This document shows, in pieces, positions 25,814 to 35,002 of a stretch of DNA of 64,000 nt. Both the position numbers and the translations under genes were made by a program. How positions within the stretch are numbered: the stretch's first letter is position 1; each line of letters opens with the position of its first letter. The stretch lies in contig CAWENQ010000003.1 in the NCBI GenBank assembly GCA_963810485.1, positions 806,001-870,000 on the forward strand. The letters are read 5' to 3'. The DNA comes from DATKFM01 sp963810485. Its GTDB lineage: Bacteria; Pseudomonadota; Alphaproteobacteria; Dongiales; Dongiaceae. Below the pieces are notes generated by a model that worked only from the letters and a program-made list of their open reading frames with translations, was not told where the DNA came from and ran no database searches.

Positions 25814-26785
25814 CTAACTGAAACGAATCCGGGGATTGAGCAGCATGTAGGTGAAATCGCCGATGATCTGCGACGACACCACGACGAACACCGCGAACAG
25901 CGACGCCGTCTCGACCGTCGCCATGTCCTTGTAAAGCACCGCCTCCACGATCATGCGGCCGAACCCGGGAAAGGCGAACAGCGCTTCCACGACCACCACG
26001 CTGGTGAACAGGAAGTTGAGCTGCATCAGGATAGCCGTGAACGGCGTGATCAGCGCATTGCGCATGGCATGCTTGATCACTACGTCCTGGAACGACATGC
26101 CCTTCAGCACGGCGGTGCGGATATAGGGCCGGGTCATCACTTCCACCATGGAGGCCCTGACCATGCGCACCAGATATCCGAGGTAAAAGGTGGTCAACGT
26201 TGCGACCGGCAAAACAAGCTGCGAAGCGATGGACCAGTTGCCGCTGGTGTCCATCGGCGCCGTGCCCGGAAGCACGGCAAGCCAGACGACGAAGATCGTC
26301 GCCAGGAAAGCGCCGGTGGCGAATTCCGGAATCGACGTCGTGATCGTGCTCGCCAGGGATATGGTTCGGTCAAGATACGATCCTTCGCGCATGCCGGCCG
26401 CGACGCCGAAGATCACGGACAAGGGCGCAATGATCGCGAAGGCGAGCAGCGCCAACATCGTCGTGTTGCCGATGCGATCCCAGATGAAGGTATTGACCTG
26501 GACGCGCCAGAGATGGGACTCGCCGAAATCGCCCTGCAGCAGGCCGCTCACCTCGCCATGACAATCCGGCAGCACGCCGAGCCAGGCGCCATAACGGTCG
26601 ACGAATCCGTCCGTGAGGCAGTGCTCTTTATTGTAGATGTCGAGCTGCGCCTTGACCGCGAACTGGCCAAGCGCCGACTTCGCCACGTTCTGCGACGAGA
26701 ACTCGAACGTCAGGAAGATCAGGAACGAAACCACCAGCATTGTGAAGAGCAAGCCGCCGATGCGCTTGACAAAGAACTTCAGCAT
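25814..26785 (-). CDS. ABC transporter permease, DppB/OppB-like
   Basis: 323 residues. TM1 FVKRIGGLLFTMLVVSFLIF, a periplasmic domain to about residue 105 (with the Cys pair C56 and C75, NKEHCLTDG and LPDCHGE), then five TM helices. The EAA loop is PYIRTAVLKGMSFQDVVIKH, and FAFPGFGRMIVEAVLYKDM is the OppB signature. Pairs with the DppC-like permease 9 bases downstream. Confidence 0.93.
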   Translation of the reverse strand: MLKFFVKRIGGLLFTMLVVSFLIFLTFEFSSQNVAKSALGQFAVKAQLDIYNKEHCLTDGFVDRYGAWLGVLPDCHGEVSGLLQGDFGESHLWRVQVNTFIWDRIGNTTMLALLAFAIIAPLSVIFGVAAGMREGSYLDRTISLASTITTSIPEFATGAFLATIFVVWLAVLPGTAPMDTSGNWSIASQLVLPVATLTTFYLGYLVRMVRASMVEVMTRPYIRTAVLKGMSFQDVVIKHAMRNALITPFTAILMQLNFLFTSVVVVEALFAFPGFGRMIVEAVLYKDMATVETASLFAVFVVVSSQIIGDFTYMLLNPRIRFS

Positions 26786-26880
26786 GCTGCCTCACCGATG
26801 CCGATTGGCAATTCAGTGCGGGGATGCGCGGGCAAATCCGGCGGATGTCATCCTGGACATCCGCCGGAATTCCTGCGGCA

Positions 26881-28572
26881 TCAGCCTTCGAGCGACCACT
26901 TCCACGGGAAGATGTAGAGGGTCGGATGCGCCTCGTAGCCTTTCACCTTCTTGTCCATGGCGGAGAACACCGAGCGCCAGAGCGGCTGGACGATCGGGCC
27001 TTCCTCCTGCATCAGGATCTCGATGTCCTTCACGACCTCGCTGCGGGCCTTCGGATCGAGGATGCCTTCCGCCTTGCCCAGCATTTCGTCGAACTTGGCG
27101 TTGGAATAGAAGCTTTCATTCCACGGCACGCCCGTACGATAGGCAAGGCCGAGGACCATCACGCCCAGCGGACGATGCGTCCAGGCCGTGAAGGCGAACG
27201 GATTGGTGTTCGCATTCCAGATTTCCCAATACTGGGCGGCCGGCAGCACGTTCACATTGATGGTAACGCCGATATCCTTCCACTGCTCTGCCATGACGTT
27301 GCAGGCCTTGGACTCCCAATCCGGGTCCTTGATGCAAACCAGTTCCGCTTCGAAGCCGTCCGGGTAGCCGGCATCCGCCAGCAGCTTCTTCGCGCCCTCG
27401 ACGTCGCGCTGCATGAACGGCAGCTTGTAATATTCCGGATGCACCTGCGAGACATGGTGATGTTCGCCGGGCACGCCCAGGCCGAGATAAGCGACCTGCA
27501 GCACCTTCTCCGTGTCGACGCCCAGACGCATGGCCTTGCGGACGCGCGGGTCCTTCCACTGGTCGTGGATGGGTTGCATGCGGGCGACGCCGGTCTGCGC
27601 GGTCGCCGACTGGTAGACCTGGATGTTCGCCAGCTTCTGCACGGCGGCGATCTGCGACGTGTCCACGTCCCAGATGCCGTCGACCTGGCCCGACGCGATG
27701 GCGCCGAGCGCCGCCGCGGGATCATCGCCATGGTCGATGAACTCGACGGTATCGAGCGCACCGTCGCCGGCCCAATAGCCGGGCCGCTTGGTGATAACGC
27801 ACTTCTTGCCGAGCTCGTACTCGGTCATCTCGGCCCAGCCGGTGCCGATCGAGCCGACGCCCGGGAACTTGCCTTCCGAGCTCGGATGCATCATCGGGAA
27901 CGGATAGTGGAAGAAGTGCTCAGGCACCGCCAGCTGCGGCACCTGCGCATTCAGCCGCACCGTGTGGTCGTCGACCTTTTCGATGGCGTTGGCGTCCCAC
28001 AGCTTGGTGGACATCTTGGCGGCGCCGCTCTCGTCCTTCTCGCCGGTGTCGAACTCGGTCAGCATGTAGCCCTTCATCAGGCCCAGCACCGAGGAACCCG
28101 TCGCCGGATCGAGGCAGCGCGCGATGTTCCAGGTCACGTGATCGGCCAGGAACGGATCGCCGTTCGACCACTTCACGTCCTTGCGAAGGTGCAGTGTCCA
28201 GGTCTTCAGGTCGTCGCTGGCCTCCCACCTCTCGCACAGCCAAGGCACCGTAATGTTGTCGCCGCCCGTCAGCGTCAGATATTCGATGACATTGCGGGAC
28301 ATCATGGAGTCCTGGATCCATGAATAGGTGTGCGGGCTTTCGATCGGCTGCACCCGCATCGACAGGCGCACCGTGCCGCCCATTGCGGCCTGCGCCTGGC
28401 GGCTCGTCCACGGGTTCGGCAAGCCGGCAATGGAATAGGCGGCACTGGCGGACAGGCCGAGCAAGGTTGCCGTACGCAGGAACTCGCGGCGGCCGAACTT
28501 CTTCTCCGAGAAGTCCTGCGCCAGTTTCGGCAGGTAGGAATGGATTTCCTCTAAGCGGGTTCTATCGCTCAT
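26881..28572 (-). CDS. ABC transporter substrate-binding protein, SBP_bac_5 family, Tat-exported
   Basis: 563 residues. N-terminal cytoplasmic-like stretch to residue ~25, then GRREFLRTATLLGLSASA, a twin-arginine signal, so export is by Tat. Mature SBP_bac_5 (OppA/DppA) fold: WLCERWEASDDLKTWTLHLR, DVKWSNGDPFLADHV, KAMRLGVDTEKVLQVAY, WNESFYSNAKFDEML. First gene of the importer operon. Ligand unknown. Probably transcribed from the divergent region shared with the MttB-family gene. Confidence 0.93.
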   Translation of the reverse strand: MSDRTRLEEIHSYLPKLAQDFSEKKFGRREFLRTATLLGLSASAAYSIAGLPNPWTSRQAQAAMGGTVRLSMRVQPIESPHTYSWIQDSMMSRNVIEYLTLTGGDNITVPWLCERWEASDDLKTWTLHLRKDVKWSNGDPFLADHVTWNIARCLDPATGSSVLGLMKGYMLTEFDTGEKDESGAAKMSTKLWDANAIEKVDDHTVRLNAQVPQLAVPEHFFHYPFPMMHPSSEGKFPGVGSIGTGWAEMTEYELGKKCVITKRPGYWAGDGALDTVEFIDHGDDPAAALGAIASGQVDGIWDVDTSQIAAVQKLANIQVYQSATAQTGVARMQPIHDQWKDPRVRKAMRLGVDTEKVLQVAYLGLGVPGEHHHVSQVHPEYYKLPFMQRDVEGAKKLLADAGYPDGFEAELVCIKDPDWESKACNVMAEQWKDIGVTINVNVLPAAQYWEIWNANTNPFAFTAWTHRPLGVMVLGLAYRTGVPWNESFYSNAKFDEMLGKAEGILDPKARSEVVKDIEILMQEEGPIVQPLWRSVFSAMDKKVKGYEAHPTLYIFPWKWSLEG

Positions 28573-28951
28573 TGCTTATGCGTCTCCCTTTGTTGAGCTC
28601 TTCATGTTTTTGCTGACAGCGACGCGGATAGCGTCCGGATTGGCTCCGGACTTTCGTAACCGCTTCATTTTCAGCGCCTCACCAGTCTTGATTCTTATAT
28701 TAATTGCTAGCAAAGCACTGTTTGGGCAAGGGGTTCAAGCTTTTCCTTTTGGAACCGGGGCATGGCGGTGGGGCCTGCTCCCCGCCCGATACCGGCCCGG
28801 ACACATATGTCCAGAATCGCCGGCCGCTCACAGTTTCGTGACGGCGCTTCTTGTTACAACGCGCTCCGCCCGCGTATTGTGGGCGGCAGCCGGCGCGGGC
28901 CCGAGGGCGGGCACTCAGCGGCGCTGGCGGCGAACTTCCCGCGGAGCTTCA
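28573..28951. other. Divergent intergenic region between the SBP and MttB-family operons
   Basis: No gene. It holds a perfect 7-bp hairpin, GTCCGGA/TCCGGAC (28633-28651), and an AT-rich stretch around 28685-28715 that is the likely promoter zone. A frame open from 28604 across this region is not conserved in composition with the MttB family and was not used. Confidence 0.6.
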
Positions 28952-30496
28952 ATGGAATCCTCAGTCACCGACCACCGGCGTCCACGGCGGCGGAACACGG
29001 AGTCGCGACGGCAGTCGATCCACCAACTTCCCTGGCGGCAGGTGCGCAACCCCTATCCGCCGATCGAACCGCTCTCTGCCGACCAAATCCAGACCATTCA
29101 CCTGACATCCCTCGATATCCTCAAGGAGATCGGGATGCGGGTCCTGCTGCCGGAGGCGCGAACCATTCTAAAAAGGGCCGGCGCCTCGGTGGATGAAGAC
29201 ACCCAGATGGTGCGCTTCGACCCGCACCTGGTCGAACATGCCCTGACCTCCGTGCCCTCCTCCTACACCGTCCATGCCCGCAACCCCGAGCGGAACATCG
29301 TCATGGGCGGCAACTACATGAACTTCGGCACCGTCGGCGGGCCGCCCTATGCCCTGGATCTGGACCGCGGCCGGCGGCCGGGCACCCTGGCCGATTTCAC
29401 CGAGCTGGTGAAGCTGGCCCACAGCCTCAACATCGTCCATTTCCTGGCCGGCTCGGCGCCGGAGGCTCAGGACGTCGCAGTGCCGATCCGTCACATGATC
29501 ATGGGCCAGGTGGTACTGACACTCTCGGACAAGGTGCCGTTCGCCGGCACCATCACGCCCCAGCGGATGCGCGATTTTTTCGACATGGTGTGCATTGTCC
29601 GCGGCATCTCCGAAGAGCAGTTGCTGCGGGAGCCGAGCTACTACTCCGTCATCAATACCAATTCGCCGCTGCAACTCGACGGCCCGATGGCCCACGGCGT
29701 GATCGAGATGGCGAAGTTCAATCAGCCGCTCTGCATCACGCCCTTCACGCTGTTGGGCGCCATGGCGCCGGTGACCCTCGCCGGAGCAATCACGCAGCAG
29801 AATGCCGAGGCGCTGGCAGCGATTACCCTGTCGCAATTGGTCCGACCCGGCGCGCCGCTGATCTATGGCGGTTTCACTTCGAATGTGGATATGCGCAGCG
29901 GGGCCCCCGCCTTCGGCACGCCCGAATACATCAAGGCGGCGCTGATCGGCGGCCAGATGGCGCGGCGTTACAAAATGCCCTACCGCTCCTCCAACACTAA
30001 CGCCTCGAACTGGCCGGATGCCCAAGCGACATATGAAGGCGCCATGTCGATCTGGGGCGCGATTATGGGCCACTGCAACATGATGATCCACGGCCTGGGC
30101 TGGCTCGAGGGCGGCCTGGTGGCCTCCTACGAAAAATACATCATCGACGCGGAAATGCTGCAGATCATGTCGGAGTTCTGCCAACCGGTGATCGTGGACG
30201 AGTCCACGCTGGCGGTCGATGCGATGCGCGATGTCGGACCGGGCGGCCATTTCTTCGGCACCCAGCACACGCTGGACCGTTACGAGACTGCTTTCTACAC
30301 ACCGTTGCTTTCCGACTGGCGGACCTTCCAGCAATGGTCCGCCGACGGCGCGATGGACGCTACCAAGCGCGCCAACAAGATCTGGAAGACCATGCTGGCG
30401 GACTATGTGCCGCCGCCCCTGGACCCCGCCCGCGCCGAAGAACTCGACGCCTTCATCGCCCGCCGCACTGAAGAAGGCGGCGCGCCCATCATCTGA
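28952..30496 (+). CDS. Trimethylamine/betaine methyltransferase MttB family protein (non-pyrrolysine)
   Basis: 514 residues from ATG 28952 with GGAG six bases upstream. COG5598/MttB family: LPWRQVRNPYPPIEPL near the start, LDILKEIGMRV, YYSVINTNSPLQLDGPM, LVRPGAPLIYGGFTSNVDMR, DVGPGGHFFGTQHTL, YETAFYTPLL. There is no internal TAG, so no pyrrolysine, unlike archaeal MttB; such homologues demethylate glycine betaine, proline betaine or carnitine with a corrinoid partner. No corrinoid (B12-binding) protein gene is visible nearby. First gene of the operon with an FAD oxidase 10 bases on, divergent from the importer. Paralogue at 40646-42208. Confidence 0.9.
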   Translation: MESSVTDHRRPRRRNTESRRQSIHQLPWRQVRNPYPPIEPLSADQIQTIHLTSLDILKEIGMRVLLPEARTILKRAGASVDEDTQMVRFDPHLVEHALTSVPSSYTVHARNPERNIVMGGNYMNFGTVGGPPYALDLDRGRRPGTLADFTELVKLAHSLNIVHFLAGSAPEAQDVAVPIRHMIMGQVVLTLSDKVPFAGTITPQRMRDFFDMVCIVRGISEEQLLREPSYYSVINTNSPLQLDGPMAHGVIEMAKFNQPLCITPFTLLGAMAPVTLAGAITQQNAEALAAITLSQLVRPGAPLIYGGFTSNVDMRSGAPAFGTPEYIKAALIGGQMARRYKMPYRSSNTNASNWPDAQATYEGAMSIWGAIMGHCNMMIHGLGWLEGGLVASYEKYIIDAEMLQIMSEFCQPVIVDESTLAVDAMRDVGPGGHFFGTQHTLDRYETAFYTPLLSDWRTFQQWSADGAMDATKRANKIWKTMLADYVPPPLDPARAEELDAFIARRTEEGGAPII

Positions 30497-30506
30497 GATC
30501 ACCGCC

Positions 30507-31817
30507 ATGCAGATCAGTGTCTTTCCCCAGGATCCCCGGCCAAGTGGCTGGTACATGACGATGCCCTCGGCGCCGCCCGTGCGGCGCCTTGAGGGGCAGC
30601 AGAAAGCGGACTGGGTTGTCGTGGGCGCTGGGTTCACCGGCGTGGCCGCAGCCCGCCGCCTTGCCGAGCTGGCGCCGGATGCCAGGGTCGTCCTGATCGA
30701 GGCCCAGCGCGCGGGCATGGGCGCTTCCGGGCGGAACTCGGGCTTCGTCATCGATGCGCCCCACAACTCCGACGCATCAGCGGCGGAGATGGAGGTCAAT
30801 CAGCGCATTCTCAAGCTCAACCGCTTTGCCATCGACTGGCTGGAAGAGCTTGTGGAAAAACACCAAATTCGCTGCCATTGGGCGCGCCGCGGGCAGTACC
30901 GCGTAGCTGCGACCCCAGCCGGCAGCCTTGGCGCAGAACCGATACTGGCTCTAGGCGAGAAGCTGCGCCTTCAGTCCGAGCGGCTCAACCGCGACCAAAT
31001 CGCCGCCCGGCTTGGCACGCGGTACTACCAGGATGCCGTCTACCAGCCAGGCACCGTCCTGATGCAGCCGGCCGCCCTGGTCAGTGGGCTCGCCCATTCC
31101 ATGCCGGCCAATGTGGATGTCTTCGAGGAGTCGCCGGTCATCGGATTTGACGCCGGACCGCCCCACCGGCTGGAGACGCCCGAGGGTGAGATCACCACGC
31201 CGCGCCTGATCCTGGCCACCAACGGTTTCACCGACGGCTGGGGCTTCCTGGAGAACCGCCTGATCCGCTTGGTCACCTATGCCAGTCTGACCGAGCCGCT
31301 GAGCGACCGGCAATTACAGCAGCTCGGCAGCGATCCCAATTGGGGGGTGACCTGCACCGTCCGCATGGGCTCCACGGTCAGGCGTACGGCCGATAACCGC
31401 CTGATGATGCGCAACAGCTTCCGCTATGGCGGCGATACCGCCGTCGGCGACCGGGAACTGGCGCGGGCGCGCAAGAGCCATGTGAAATCGATCGCCGACC
31501 GCTATCCCGAACTCGGCCCGGTGGAGATCGTCAGCACCTGGGGCGGCTTCGTCTGCTTGTCGGCGAACTCGGCGCCCTATTGGGGCGGCCTGGCGCCGGG
31601 CATTTTCGCCTCGGTCTGCTGCAATGGCGTCGGCGTGCCCAAGGGCACCTTCGCCGGACGCGCCATCGCCGAGTACGCGCTCGGCCGCCAGACCGAACTG
31701 GTGCGGGAGATGATGACTTTCCCGCAGGCCGCTAACCACCACCTAGGCCCGCTGATCGGCCCTGCCACCTCGCTGCGCCTGGCGTGGAGCCAATACCAAG
31801 CAGGCAAGGAGCATTAG
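30507..31817 (+). CDS. FAD-dependent oxidoreductase, DAO family
   Basis: 436 residues from ATG 30507, the first start after the MttB-family stop. WVVVGAGFTGVAAARRLAEL dinucleotide fold, MGASGRNSGFVIDAPHN flavin-contact motif, DGWGFLENRLI and the C-terminal STWGGFVCLSANSAPYWG, FASVCCNGVGVPKGTFAG. Amine-oxidising DAO type, distant paralogue of the enzyme at 19197-20471. Coupled to the MttB-family gene, which suggests oxidation of the demethylated amine (inference). Confidence 0.9.
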   Translation: MQISVFPQDPRPSGWYMTMPSAPPVRRLEGQQKADWVVVGAGFTGVAAARRLAELAPDARVVLIEAQRAGMGASGRNSGFVIDAPHNSDASAAEMEVNQRILKLNRFAIDWLEELVEKHQIRCHWARRGQYRVAATPAGSLGAEPILALGEKLRLQSERLNRDQIAARLGTRYYQDAVYQPGTVLMQPAALVSGLAHSMPANVDVFEESPVIGFDAGPPHRLETPEGEITTPRLILATNGFTDGWGFLENRLIRLVTYASLTEPLSDRQLQQLGSDPNWGVTCTVRMGSTVRRTADNRLMMRNSFRYGGDTAVGDRELARARKSHVKSIADRYPELGPVEIVSTWGGFVCLSANSAPYWGGLAPGIFASVCCNGVGVPKGTFAGRAIAEYALGRQTELVREMMTFPQAANHHLGPLIGPATSLRLAWSQYQAGKEH

Positions 31818-31838
31818 CGCCTTGCCGATTTCCGGCGG

Positions 31839-31860
31839 GTGACCATCTCTATTCGGTCAC
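31839..31860. promoter_or_regulatory. Inverted repeat GTGACC-N10-GGTCAC upstream of the cyclase
   Basis: Perfect six-base arms at 31839-31844 and 31855-31860, 24 bases before the cyclase ATG. It is in the short gap behind the FAD oxidase. Could be a dimeric-regulator site or a hairpin in the leader. Confidence 0.4.
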
Positions 31861-31884
31861 GCACAACCATGCCCCCACAGCGTC

Positions 31885-33085
31885 ATGCAGCAGACCGGCA
31901 GCGAAACGGATTCCATTCATTCCTGGCTGATCAGAGCCGGCTTGAGCAACCTGCCGATGGCGGCGATCCTCAATGAACTCTGCCAGCGCCTCAACGCCGC
32001 CGGCCTGCCGATTTCGCGCGGCTTCTCATCCATCGAAACGCTACACCCGCTGCTGCGGGCCCATTCTGCAACCTGGGAACGCGGCGCCATTGCCGAGAGC
32101 GAGTTCCAGCATGACGATTTGCGGCGGGCGATGTGGCATGAGAGTCCCTTCCGGCACATGATCAACAACCTGGTCCCGCGCCTGGAACGGGACCTGACGG
32201 GCCCCCACGCGCAGTTTGACTATCCCGTGCTCCAGGAGTTTCGCGATGCCGGCCACACGGCGTGGATGGCATTTCTGATCGGCATCGAGAGGACGGATAT
32301 TCCTTCGGGATACGATCTCGGCGTCATCTGCTCCTGGTGCACGGACCAGCCGGGCGGCTGGACCAAGGCGCAGCGCGAGACCATCGAGGACATTTCGCGG
32401 ACCATGGCGCTGGCCATGCGCAGCAGCATCGGCTTCCGTGTCACCCGCGACCTGCTTGCGACCTATCTGGGCCGCGACGCCAGCAACAGAGTAACGGCCG
32501 GCGATATCCAGCGCGGTGCCGTCGGCGAGATCGAGGCCTGCCTGCTCTATGCCGACCTGCGCGGCTTTACCGACTATGCCGAGGCAACGCCGCCGGCAAC
32601 GGTGGCCGAGCGGCTGAATGCCTATCTGGACTGCATGGGCGCCCCGGTCGAGGCGCGGGGCGGACAGATCCTGAAGTTCCTCGGCGACGGATTGCTGGCG
32701 GTGTTCATGTTCGACAACGGCTCGGAGAAGGCCGTCGTCTGCGGTGCCGCCTTGGATGCAGCCGAAGATGCACTCCAGCGCATTTCGGAGATGAATGCCA
32801 AAGCCGGCGCGGATCGAAATCCTTACGGCCGACATCGCCCTACATAAGGGCCAAGTGCTGTACGGCAATGTTGGAACGGCGCAGCGGCTCGATTTCACGG
32901 TCATCGGTCCCGCCGTGAACGAGGCGGCACGGTTGGAGGGCCTATGCCGCGACCTTGGCACGAATCTGCTGATCTCCAGTTCCTTCCATGCCGAAGCCGG
33001 TCCGGCGCAGGCGCGCATGCACTCGCTGGGGCCACACCGGCTGCGCGGCGTGCGCGACGCCCGCGAGGTCTTTACGCTCCGGTAG
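31885..33085 (+). CDS. Class III adenylate/guanylate cyclase, frameshifted
   Basis: About 400 residues if joined. The N-terminal ~210 residues are an unassigned soluble sensor region; the class III cyclase domain follows: metal Asp in LLYADLRGFTDYAE, second metal Asp in ILKFLGDGLLAVF with the Lys, and LDFTVIGPAVNEAARLEGL with the transition-state Asn and Arg. The frame breaks between 32791 and 32815: the first frame stops at 32847 (32845-32847), the second (opening ATG 32795) carries IEILTADIALHKGQVLYGNVG and ends at 33085. One extra base explains it. If real, cyclase activity would be lost; if an indel error, the enzyme is intact. It makes a cyclic nucleotide, of interest because of the CRP-type sites near 37.8, 48.8, 52.9 and 59.2 kb. 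Confidence 0.82.
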
Positions 33086-33097
33086 CCTTGCCGGCGG

Positions 33098-34378
33098 TCA
33101 CGCCTCGATGAGCTTGTCGATCCGGTAGCCCGCGCGCGGCAGCATGACCTGCAGCAGCGGCCCGGTCATCACGGTCGTGGTGACCGCCATGATCACCAGC
33201 ATGGTGAAGACGTCCTGCGGAATGAAGCCAAGGCTGAAACCGATATTCAGGACAATCAGCTCCATCAGGGCGCGGGTATTCATGAGCACGCCGAGGATCG
33301 ACGACTGCTGGCTGCCGAGCCCGGCAAGCCGCGCGGCGATGTAGACGGGTATGACTTTCACCACGACAGCGGCGAACAGGATCGCGCCGCACCAGGCCCA
33401 GTCCGACACCGTATCGAGGCCCAGCACATTCGTGCGCAGCCCGGTATAGGTGAAGAAAATCGGCAGGAAGAACACCAGCACGAACTGGCCGATCTGCCGG
33501 CGCCAGGCTTCGACGAAATCATGATGCCGGTGGAACAGCAGTCCCAGCAGGAATCCGCCGAAGATCGTGAAGATGCCTAGCTTCTCGGTGGCGATCCCCG
33601 CGACAAAGATCAGCGCCAGCACGATCGCCACCAGGCCGTTGGAGGGCTGCCCCTGCTCGATCGGGAAACGGCGGATCAGCCAATCCGCCCCGGGCCGGCC
33701 GACGAACCACAGGAACACAAGTAGCAGCAGGATGCCGCCGATCTGCAGGGCCGACTGTCCGGCGGAAAACTGCGCCGAGGCATAGGCGGCCACACCGGCC
33801 AGCGCCACCCAGCCCACGACGTCATTCGCCGCCGCGGCGGTAATGGCGATGACTCCGGTTTCGGTCCGTGTCAGCGCGTATTCCCGCAGGATGCGGCCGA
33901 GGATCGGCACCGCGGTGATGGCGAAGGCGATGCCGACGAACAGGCTGTAGGTCAGGACATCGATGCCCGGCGCCAGGAACGGCGCGGTCACCACGCCCAG
34001 CAGCACCCCCACCACCAGCGGCACGCAGATGCTGGCCAGGGCCACATAGATCACGGCCTTCCGGTTATGGAGCGCGCGCAGATGGCCGAACTCGAAATCG
34101 CTGCCGATCTGGTACATCAGCAGGATCAAACCGATCTGGCTGAGGATCAGCATGGGCGCCGCGGCGTCGGCTGCGAAGATCTCTGCCGAGAGATCGGGCC
34201 ACAGGAAACCCAGGAACGACGGCCCCAGCAGCAGGCCGGCCACGATCTCGCCAACGGCGCGCGGCTGCCGCACTGCCCGTGCCACACTTCCGGCCACCCG
34301 CGCGAACAGGATGATGACGATGAGCTGCAACAGCGTGGCGACGACCGTATGCTCGATAGACTGTACCGATGTATTCAA
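33098..34378 (-). CDS. Cation/proton antiporter, CPA2 family
   Basis: 426 residues with about 12-13 hydrophobic segments, no C-terminal TrkA domain. Family marks: QPRAVGEIVAGLLLGPSFLG near the start, MYQIGSDFEFGHL, FAITAVPILGRIL, and AAANDVVGW with the functional Asn-Asp pair. Exchanges Na+ or K+ for protons; which ion is not readable. Convergent with the cyclase and followed on its own strand by nothing; divergent side faces MarR. Confidence 0.92.
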   Translation of the reverse strand: MNTSVQSIEHTVVATLLQLIVIILFARVAGSVARAVRQPRAVGEIVAGLLLGPSFLGFLWPDLSAEIFAADAAAPMLILSQIGLILLMYQIGSDFEFGHLRALHNRKAVIYVALASICVPLVVGVLLGVVTAPFLAPGIDVLTYSLFVGIAFAITAVPILGRILREYALTRTETGVIAITAAAANDVVGWVALAGVAAYASAQFSAGQSALQIGGILLLLVFLWFVGRPGADWLIRRFPIEQGQPSNGLVAIVLALIFVAGIATEKLGIFTIFGGFLLGLLFHRHHDFVEAWRRQIGQFVLVFFLPIFFTYTGLRTNVLGLDTVSDWAWCGAILFAAVVVKVIPVYIAARLAGLGSQQSSILGVLMNTRALMELIVLNIGFSLGFIPQDVFTMLVIMAVTTTVMTGPLLQVMLPRAGYRIDKLIEA

Positions 34379-34465
34379 ACGACACCCGAAGACTGGAGAA
34401 TCATTCGGGAGAGGTTACATCCGTGAGCCGCTTTGGCAATCGCCGGATTGGTGTCCGGACCGGCG

Positions 34466-34957
34466 CTATTCGCCTGCGCCGTGCGCCGCCTCACCGGCTT
34501 CAGCCAGCGCCTGGGTGATTGCCGCCATCCGCCGCACATTGCCGGGGCCGATCAAATCGAACAACGCCGTATGCGCCCGCCGCCAGATGGGGATCGCCGC
34601 CTCGAGGCGCCGCGCGCCTTTCTCCGTCAGCCAGACCGCGCGGCGGCGCAGGTCCTGCTCGACAATGGCGATCTCCACCAGGCCGGCTTTTTCCAGGCAG
34701 CGCAGATTTCGCGACAAGGTTGATTGGTCGAGGCCCGCGCGCGCCGCGAGGCTGCCGATCGTGTCGTCGCCGGACGCCGCGATGTGGCTCATCAGGCCGA
34801 ATTGGGCAAGGCTCAGATTCGCCGCCTGCATCCGGACTTCCAGGAATTGGGTGATCAGACGCGCGGCGAGCCGGATGTTGACGCCAGCGCATGTCCTGAC
34901 AACGAGGCGCGCATCGGTGACCAGCGATTTCCGGGATGGTTGCTTTCGCGGCGTCAT
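34466..34957 (-). CDS. MarR-family transcriptional regulator
   Basis: 163 residues. Winged helix: LSLAQFGLMSHIAASGDDTIGSLAARAG, LDQSTLSRNLRCLEKAGLV recognition helix, then IVEQDLRRRAVWLTEKGARRLEAA wing. Start at ATG 34957; upstream in-frame codons fall inside a 22-bp palindrome. There is almost no room for a ribosome site if the message begins at the palindrome, so translation may be leaderless. Divergent from the cysteine-synthase-like gene, its likely target. Confidence 0.9.
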   Translation of the reverse strand: MTPRKQPSRKSLVTDARLVVRTCAGVNIRLAARLITQFLEVRMQAANLSLAQFGLMSHIAASGDDTIGSLAARAGLDQSTLSRNLRCLEKAGLVEIAIVEQDLRRRAVWLTEKGARRLEAAIPIWRRAHTALFDLIGPGNVRRMAAITQALAEAGEAAHGAGE

Positions 34958-34958
34958 T

Positions 34959-34980
34959 ATTATATGTATATACATATAAT
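34959..34980. promoter_or_regulatory. Perfect 22-bp palindrome, probable MarR operator
   Basis: ATTATATGTATATACATATAAT in full symmetry (11-bp arms), in the divergent gap and ending two bases before the MarR start codon. MarR proteins typically bind such AT-rich palindromes of 16-22 bp. Position allows control of both MarR and the gene starting at 35003. Confidence 0.7.
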
Positions 34981-35002
34981 GTAGTCACATGCAAGAGAGA
35001 GC

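Noticed and set aside
28604..28951. Longer N-terminus for the first MttB-family protein
   Set aside because: The extension has no family similarity, no ribosome site, and would cover the divergent promoter region; ATG 28952 has GGAG.
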